A DNA stretch of 64,000 nucleotides from DATFKA01 sp042095835 (lineage in GTDB: Bacteria > Bacteroidota > Bacteroidia > Chitinophagales > Saprospiraceae), in contig JBELML010000006.1 in the NCBI GenBank assembly GCA_042095835.1, positions 1 to 64,000 on the forward strand, written 5' to 3'. Position 1 is the first letter of the stretch. Every line of letters begins with the position of its first letter. The position numbers and the translations under genes were made by a program. The notes beneath the pieces are model-generated. The model did no database searches. It was not told where the DNA came from and worked only from the letters and a program-made list of their open reading frames with translations. Below, one piece after another: positions 59,778-64,000 of this stretch.

Positions 59778-61145
59778 ATGCAAGACACGCTCCGTAAACC
59801 TGGAATCTTATTTCTCTTCTATCGGTTTGCACCAATCAAAGGTATTGGTACGATCCGCAACTATAGTATAGCTACCGAAAGTAGACCTTACTTTTCCAAT
59901 GTCGAAGTCATCAGTACAGCCAATGCCTCCTTCCTTCCACAAGAAGACCTGCCAGAAGCTGACCAGCTCAAAGTGCACCGAGTAAGCACTTTTGACTTCC
60001 GTACTTTTCTGCATCTTTTCAAGCAGAATGCGAAAACCGTAAAGAAAACGTATCGCCAACGCAGTACCCTGAGTCGATTGATCAAACTTCAAAAGACCTT
60101 CCCTTTTAATTTATTCTTTGGTGAGAGTGGTCTCGTTTATATTTTGTGTGCCTACTGGCAAGCCTGTCAGATTATTAAAAAAGGAAACACCCAATATATT
60201 TTCTCTTCTTACAGTCCCTACGCGGATCATATAGTCGCCTGGCTTTTAAAATGGAGATTTCCTCATCTGGAGTGGATTGCTGACTTTAGAGATCCTCAGG
60301 TAGACCTCAATTATACGACGAGCTATAGTCCAAAATCACAGATGCGGCTCAATGCCTTTTTACTCAAAAAAGCAAGCTTAATCACCACCGTATCTGAGGG
60401 TTTAGCTCAACACTTCGCTCGATATGAGCGACCTGTTTATGTGCTAAGAAATGGCATTAAAGAGGAGCTACATCAAATGGTGGAGCCACAACTACCTTAT
60501 GAAAAATTCACCATTACCTATACCGGTACTATTTATCAAGAGCGGCAATTGGCGGCTCCTATGTTTAAAGCCTTGCAACACCTTTTGAATACCAGTCAAG
60601 TCAATAGAAAGCATATCCAATTGGTTTATGCCGGCAATCATAAGCATATCTGGGATGCTTGGATCAAAGAATATGATATGGAAGATATCTCGACCAGTTA
60701 TGATATCCTTCCTTTGACAAGGTCTTTAGTAATACAGAAGAAAGGGCACCTCAATTTACTGATGTCCTGGTCTGGTCCAGCGATTACGGGTATTCTTACC
60801 GGAAAACTTTACGAATACCTGATGGCGGAGCGGCCTATCCTCACCATCATTAATGGTCAACACGATCAAGAATTCGAACAACTTTTTGCAGAATTAGGAG
60901 CTGGTCACATTCATTATTTGCATCAAAATATCGATACCGTCGCCCAATTTATTAATAGTCAATATCGCCAATGGTTGATCGAAGGCTATAATGCCTGGGC
61001 ATTTCATCCTCCAGCCAAAGCCGAGCTAGAATGGCCTAATCAGATCGCCGCATTTTACCAATATTTAGCAGTAAGCCCAGAGAAAGTTGCTCTTCCAGTG
61101 CCAATTAAAGAGCGAGGTATTAAGGTGGCCTTGCGAGCGAGCTAG
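59778..61145 (+). CDS. GT-B-type glycosyltransferase
   Basis: A 455-residue cytoplasmic protein without membrane helices, consistent with the GT4-like group of GT-B glycosyltransferases. The acceptor half begins FYRFAPIKGIGTIRNYSIA. The segment WIADFRDPQVDLNY near residue 170 is common in Bacteroidota GT4 enzymes. The donor half contains YTGTIYQER and VYAGNHKH. The acidic EX7E-type motif is not clear by eye. It would transfer an unknown sugar to the polysaccharide repeat unit. It is the last plus-strand gene, and convergent with the FemAB-like gene 18 bp away, with no terminator visible between. Confidence 0.75.
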   Translation: MQDTLRKPGILFLFYRFAPIKGIGTIRNYSIATESRPYFSNVEVISTANASFLPQEDLPEADQLKVHRVSTFDFRTFLHLFKQNAKTVKKTYRQRSTLSRLIKLQKTFPFNLFFGESGLVYILCAYWQACQIIKKGNTQYIFSSYSPYADHIVAWLLKWRFPHLEWIADFRDPQVDLNYTTSYSPKSQMRLNAFLLKKASLITTVSEGLAQHFARYERPVYVLRNGIKEELHQMVEPQLPYEKFTITYTGTIYQERQLAAPMFKALQHLLNTSQVNRKHIQLVYAGNHKHIWDAWIKEYDMEDISTSYDILPLTRSLVIQKKGHLNLLMSWSGPAITGILTGKLYEYLMAERPILTIINGQHDQEFEQLFAELGAGHIHYLHQNIDTVAQFINSQYRQWLIEGYNAWAFHPPAKAELEWPNQIAAFYQYLAVSPEKVALPVPIKERGIKVALRAS

Positions 61146-61162
61146 TACTCAATCAGCATTGA

Positions 61163-62092
61163 TTATAGGGATAAAAACTTCATTTTTTTCAACAACAAAT
61201 AAGGCTGGCGTTGGCCTCCAAAGCCACGATAAAATTGTTCTACTGCGGGAAGCATACTTCCCTCAAAATTGAAGACTTCAATACTAGCCGGCAAGTGATG
61301 AATCGCGTGCCAAACCAATAAGGGAATCCCAGCACTTCTCCCCAAAGTAGAGTGGCCCGACATCAATAAATAGGCTTCTTTTTGATCATAAACTACCAAA
61401 ATACTAGCAGCTAACTTATAGGTGTCTTTATCAAATGCACTAAATATTTTGCCTCCCTTATATTTTTGAATAGCCTGCCAAAGTAATTGTACCATCTGGG
61501 AATCTAGGGGCTTTTTCACACCATTATTCCTTAAAATAGTATTCTGAAGGTCCAAGGTTGCCGCAATACTTGACATTTCTTTGATCTCAAAATGCTCCTG
61601 TTGCTGTCTAATTCTTCCACGAACATTATTCGCCAGATTTCCCCAAATCTCTTCCTTGTTGTTCAAATTGTTCCAGAGATAGGTATAGTGAAGCTGGGCA
61701 CGATAAGCTCTATTATAAAAGGGCAAATAGTTCTCTATCTGCCAATGCCATTTCTGCTTAAAAGCTAGGTAAGACGGTAGTTGATGAGCTAAATCCTCTA
61801 GCACACGCTGCTCAAAACTATAACGACTATGGCGTTTTTGCACATTATTGGGATAGACCAACCAGGGGCCCATTACTGGAGTGAGCGGGGGCTGAGTAAT
61901 ATAAGTTTGTAAGAATTTCGTCTTTTTATAAAAACAAAACACCCCTTGAGTTTCGTCTTTTTTCTTACTCAAAACTACATCCCAATGCGCTGCGCCACCA
62001 CAAACTATATCCAACCACCAAGCCTGAAAAAAAAGCGGTAGCTCCTTTTTGTCTTTGATCCAGTCTCGATATTGATCTTGCTTACTGTGCAT
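61163..62092 (-). CDS. GNAT/FemAB-like acetyltransferase-fold protein
   Basis: A 309-residue protein with a GNAT fold of the BioF2/FemAB-like group. Diagnostic are the NNVRGRIRQQ helix, the LAASILVVYD strand, AYLLMSGHSTLGRSAG and FNFEGSMLPAVEQFYRGFGG near the C-terminus. Such proteins acylate sugars or amino groups, sometimes transferring amino acids or acyl chains to surface polysaccharides. It overlaps the glycosyltransferase gene by 11 bp and is the last gene of the minus operon. Acyl donor and acceptor are unknown. Confidence 0.8.
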   Translation of the reverse strand: MHSKQDQYRDWIKDKKELPLFFQAWWLDIVCGGAAHWDVVLSKKKDETQGVFCFYKKTKFLQTYITQPPLTPVMGPWLVYPNNVQKRHSRYSFEQRVLEDLAHQLPSYLAFKQKWHWQIENYLPFYNRAYRAQLHYTYLWNNLNNKEEIWGNLANNVRGRIRQQQEHFEIKEMSSIAATLDLQNTILRNNGVKKPLDSQMVQLLWQAIQKYKGGKIFSAFDKDTYKLAASILVVYDQKEAYLLMSGHSTLGRSAGIPLLVWHAIHHLPASIEVFNFEGSMLPAVEQFYRGFGGQRQPYLLLKKMKFLSL

Positions 62093-63224
62093 CTGCTAGG
62101 AGTAGATTTAATCTATAAAGTAGTTGTGCGCTGGCTTGTTTTTTACTCCATAAATTGGTTTTAGGAAAGCCTTGAGTCTTATTTTTTAGCTCGATTATTT
62201 GCTGAATAGTAGCCGACCAATCTCCTTTATCATAATGAAAAAAAAGGTTTTCAAAACCTCTCGGCTTTGGATAGAAGCTAGGTATTAAAGCTGGCTTAGT
62301 CCAATGAATGGCATCACTGATGGTGCCACTTGCTTTGCTTTGCCCCATCTTTTCTACATAAATCGAATAAGGACATGCTGCTTTTAAAGGTAAAAATAGT
62401 AAGTCCGCTTGCTGAATACATTCCTGATAAGCCACTGTTGTCAAATAACCCTCTTTTAGTTGGATGGATTTAGCTTTTTGCTTCCACTGGGAGATGCGAT
62501 TTTGCAGCGCCGCTCCTACTTTCCCCATCAATACCACTCGAACTTCAGCTCCGATTGGAGACCTCAACAAATGTTCCAGGAAATGCTCCAAACAAGCTAG
62601 ATCTTTACTTTTTGCTTCTACTCTACCAGGTACTAAGATCGTAAATAATTCGTGGCGTTTTGGCTTTGGCTTTACTACCTTTTCATACAAAAGCGAAAGT
62701 GGCTCAATATATGATCTTGATGCCCTATCAGCAAGATGATCTACGTGGCTTTGTTGGATAGCAAAGGGCGCAATAAAATCGACCTGCGCTAATAACTTTT
62801 TCTTGTAGTAGGCTTCTCTTTGTAAGAGGATTTTATAAAAAGATTTCATTGCCAAACTCAAGGAAAAATGCTGTTTTAGGCGTAGATGATTTAAAGGCTG
62901 TGTAAAAGCATACCAGTTATGGACCAGCAAAAGGCTTGGGCAAGGCCACCGCATTTGGCTCCATTGTTTATAGTCTTGGGCAATGGTCGTCATGATACAA
63001 AGGTCGGCTTCCCAGGTATTTGCATTTAGAAAATGGAAGGCTGCTTGTCGATGAGCAAATACATGTGTCTCAATCCTTTGGTCTTCCTCCAGTTCTAGGT
63101 AGCTGTGAATCTCTGACAAAGTGATCAAAGTAAGATCCACTTTTGCAGTGCTTAATAAATCAAGAAATTGCTGGACCACCTCGTGATGATAATAGAGTTC
63201 TATCACAGCAATTCGTTTGATCAT
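62082..63224 (-). CDS. Glycosyltransferase-like protein in a flippase operon
   Basis: About 380 residues with a GT-B-like layout: an N-terminal alpha/beta half beginning KRIAVIELYYHHEVVQQFL, then a donor half with TILVPGRVEAKSKDL, LMGKVGA, ADLLFLPLKA and a late SGTISDAIHWTKPALIP in the position of the donor-binding acidic/glycine-rich loop. The start is the ATG at 63224, which overlaps the flippase stop as ATGA; the longer frame from 63287 runs into the flippase gene. It is probably part of the same surface-glycan pathway. Sugar unknown; remote GT-B similarity makes this a moderate call. Confidence 0.72.
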   Translation of the reverse strand: MIKRIAVIELYYHHEVVQQFLDLLSTAKVDLTLITLSEIHSYLELEEDQRIETHVFAHRQAAFHFLNANTWEADLCIMTTIAQDYKQWSQMRWPCPSLLLVHNWYAFTQPLNHLRLKQHFSLSLAMKSFYKILLQREAYYKKKLLAQVDFIAPFAIQQSHVDHLADRASRSYIEPLSLLYEKVVKPKPKRHELFTILVPGRVEAKSKDLACLEHFLEHLLRSPIGAEVRVVLMGKVGAALQNRISQWKQKAKSIQLKEGYLTTVAYQECIQQADLLFLPLKAACPYSIYVEKMGQSKASGTISDAIHWTKPALIPSFYPKPRGFENLFFHYDKGDWSATIQQIIELKNKTQGFPKTNLWSKKQASAQLLYRLNLLLADAQ

Positions 63225-64000
63225 CGACCTAATTTTGTTTGCAGAATAAAGTAAGAAAAAATACTTTGTAAGCCACTCATTATCCAATCAAGCAGTCCAA
63301 CCCATATTATTATTTGAAGAATTGTCCATGTCCCTGATTGGAAATACATCCAGAAGATCGTCAGTAATAATACGACTTTAATCAAATTAAAAACGAGTTG
63401 TGCCCATTGATAGTCTAGCTGGGTAAAGACATGAAAGTTGAAGCTATAGATCAATAAGCTCCCGAAAAGGATAGACAGTATTTGAAATAATTGACCTGCC
63501 ATTTCCCACTGAGCTCCAAGCAAAATTTTTACGGCCCAAGGCCCAAACAGGATTATCATCATTCCGATCGAAAGCCCCAAGAATAAGGCTCTAGCAAGCA
63601 TTTTCCAAAAATAGTCTCGCCAGTGTCGCTCTTGATGCTGCACCATTTTGCTAAACTGCACCAGATGATAATTGGAATACGACTCTACTACTACCGCTGA
63701 AGCTACACCAAATAGCGCCATCGACATCGCATATTGGCCCAATTCATAGTCTGAAAATAGCCAGGAGATCATCAAAAGAGGTAACTGTAAATGGAAGACA
63801 TACAAAAAATTACTCGCCAACTGGAATTGAGGGAAGCGTCGATATTTTCTCAGCATAGACCATATTGCGCTCCAGGAGAAGGTCTGCTTGAAAAATAGCC
63901 ATGCAAAACGAAGCGCGCTGCTAAATCCGCCAAGCAACCAAGCTCCAACCAACCAGTACGTTTGTGGATAAAGAAGCCCTCCCGTGATTTCAATGGCGGC
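63221..64000 (-). CDS. Wzx-type polysaccharide flippase (5' end outside window)
   Basis: A membrane protein cut by the window edge; at least 259 codons are visible on the minus strand, with the frame open to position 64000. The visible part has about six to seven hydrophobic helices (for example ALFLGLSIGMMIILFGPWAVKILLG, given in part) and a polysaccharide-synthase C-terminal layout including the PLLMISWLFSDYELGQYAMSMALFG region. This fits the MATE-like flippases that move lipid-linked repeat units to the periplasmic face. Its stop overlaps the next gene's ATG by 4 bp (63221-63224). Confidence 0.82.
   Translation of the reverse strand, partial: AAIEITGGLLYPQTYWLVGAWLLGGFSSALRFAWLFFKQTFSWSAIWSMLRKYRRFPQFQLASNFLYVFHLQLPLLMISWLFSDYELGQYAMSMALFGVASAVVVESYSNYHLVQFSKMVQHQERHWRDYFWKMLARALFLGLSIGMMIILFGPWAVKILLGAQWEMAGQLFQILSILFGSLLIYSFNFHVFTQLDYQWAQLVFNLIKVVLLLTIFWMYFQSGTWTILQIIIWVGLLDWIMSGLQSIFSYFILQTKLGR

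Overview
The window looks like chromosomal DNA of a free-living Bacteroidota, most likely in or near the Saprospiraceae (Lewinella/Haliscomenobacter type). This rests on type IX secretion sorting domains of both kinds (a gliding-motility/CHU_C-type C-terminus at 7569-10979 and a type A C-terminus at 43700-48265), a UpxY/NusG-like polysaccharide antiterminator, a DUF4199 protein, several promoters fitting the Bacteroidota pattern TTG-N20/21-TAnnTTTG, and starts without purine-rich Shine-Dalgarno motifs. I saw no rRNA, tRNA, CRISPR array, prophage or intact insertion sequence.

Layout. 1-5700: rhodanese fragment, DUF4199 membrane protein, CBM48 + helix-hairpin-helix protein, VOC protein, LolC/E-type permease and an MFS exporter. 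5700-11000: an Rpn-like PD-(D/E)XK nuclease between gene-poor spacers, then a 1136-residue secreted adhesin-like protein. 11000-25100: housekeeping and metabolic genes (GT2 glycosyltransferase, glutaminase, secreted glycosidase, universal stress protein, CBS protein, ACC-deaminase-like enzyme, M16 peptidase, acyl-CoA-binding protein, methyltransferase, cation-chloride-type cotransporter). 25100-43400: many exported peptidases (S10, HExxH-PD40-barrel, M14, M61) with an antiporter, an orphan TrpF-like protein, a ROK kinase, a PaaE-like reductase and a Tat-exported aminotransferase-fold protein. 43700-48265: a 1521-residue secreted protein with eleven ~108-residue repeats. 48428-61145: a plus-strand exopolysaccharide operon. 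61163-64000: a convergent minus-strand operon with a FemAB-like protein, a glycosyltransferase and a flippase cut by the window edge.

The exopolysaccharide operon starts at a well-formed promoter (48352-48383). It encodes sugar-nucleotide enzymes: WbpE/WbpD-like aminotransferase and acetyltransferase, a UDP-sugar dehydrogenase, UDP-xylose synthase, RfbB, RfbA, a UDP-glucuronate 4-epimerase and mannose-1-phosphate guanylyltransferase. It also carries an antiterminator, a CpsB/YwqE-type phosphatase, a Wza-type export lipoprotein, a degenerate DegT-like protein and a glycosyltransferase. Wzc, Wzy and the missing WbpB and RfbC/D steps are not in the window.

The most unusual signal is non-coding. 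Four intergenic spacers contain degenerate arrays of 7- or 8-base words. Three of them (16733, 24699, 40279) begin 0-2 bases after a stop codon. The 24699 array has 20 units with a near-invariant GA at positions 4-5. The 16733 array is paired with an inverted copy about 80 bases away. I know of no named element of this type.
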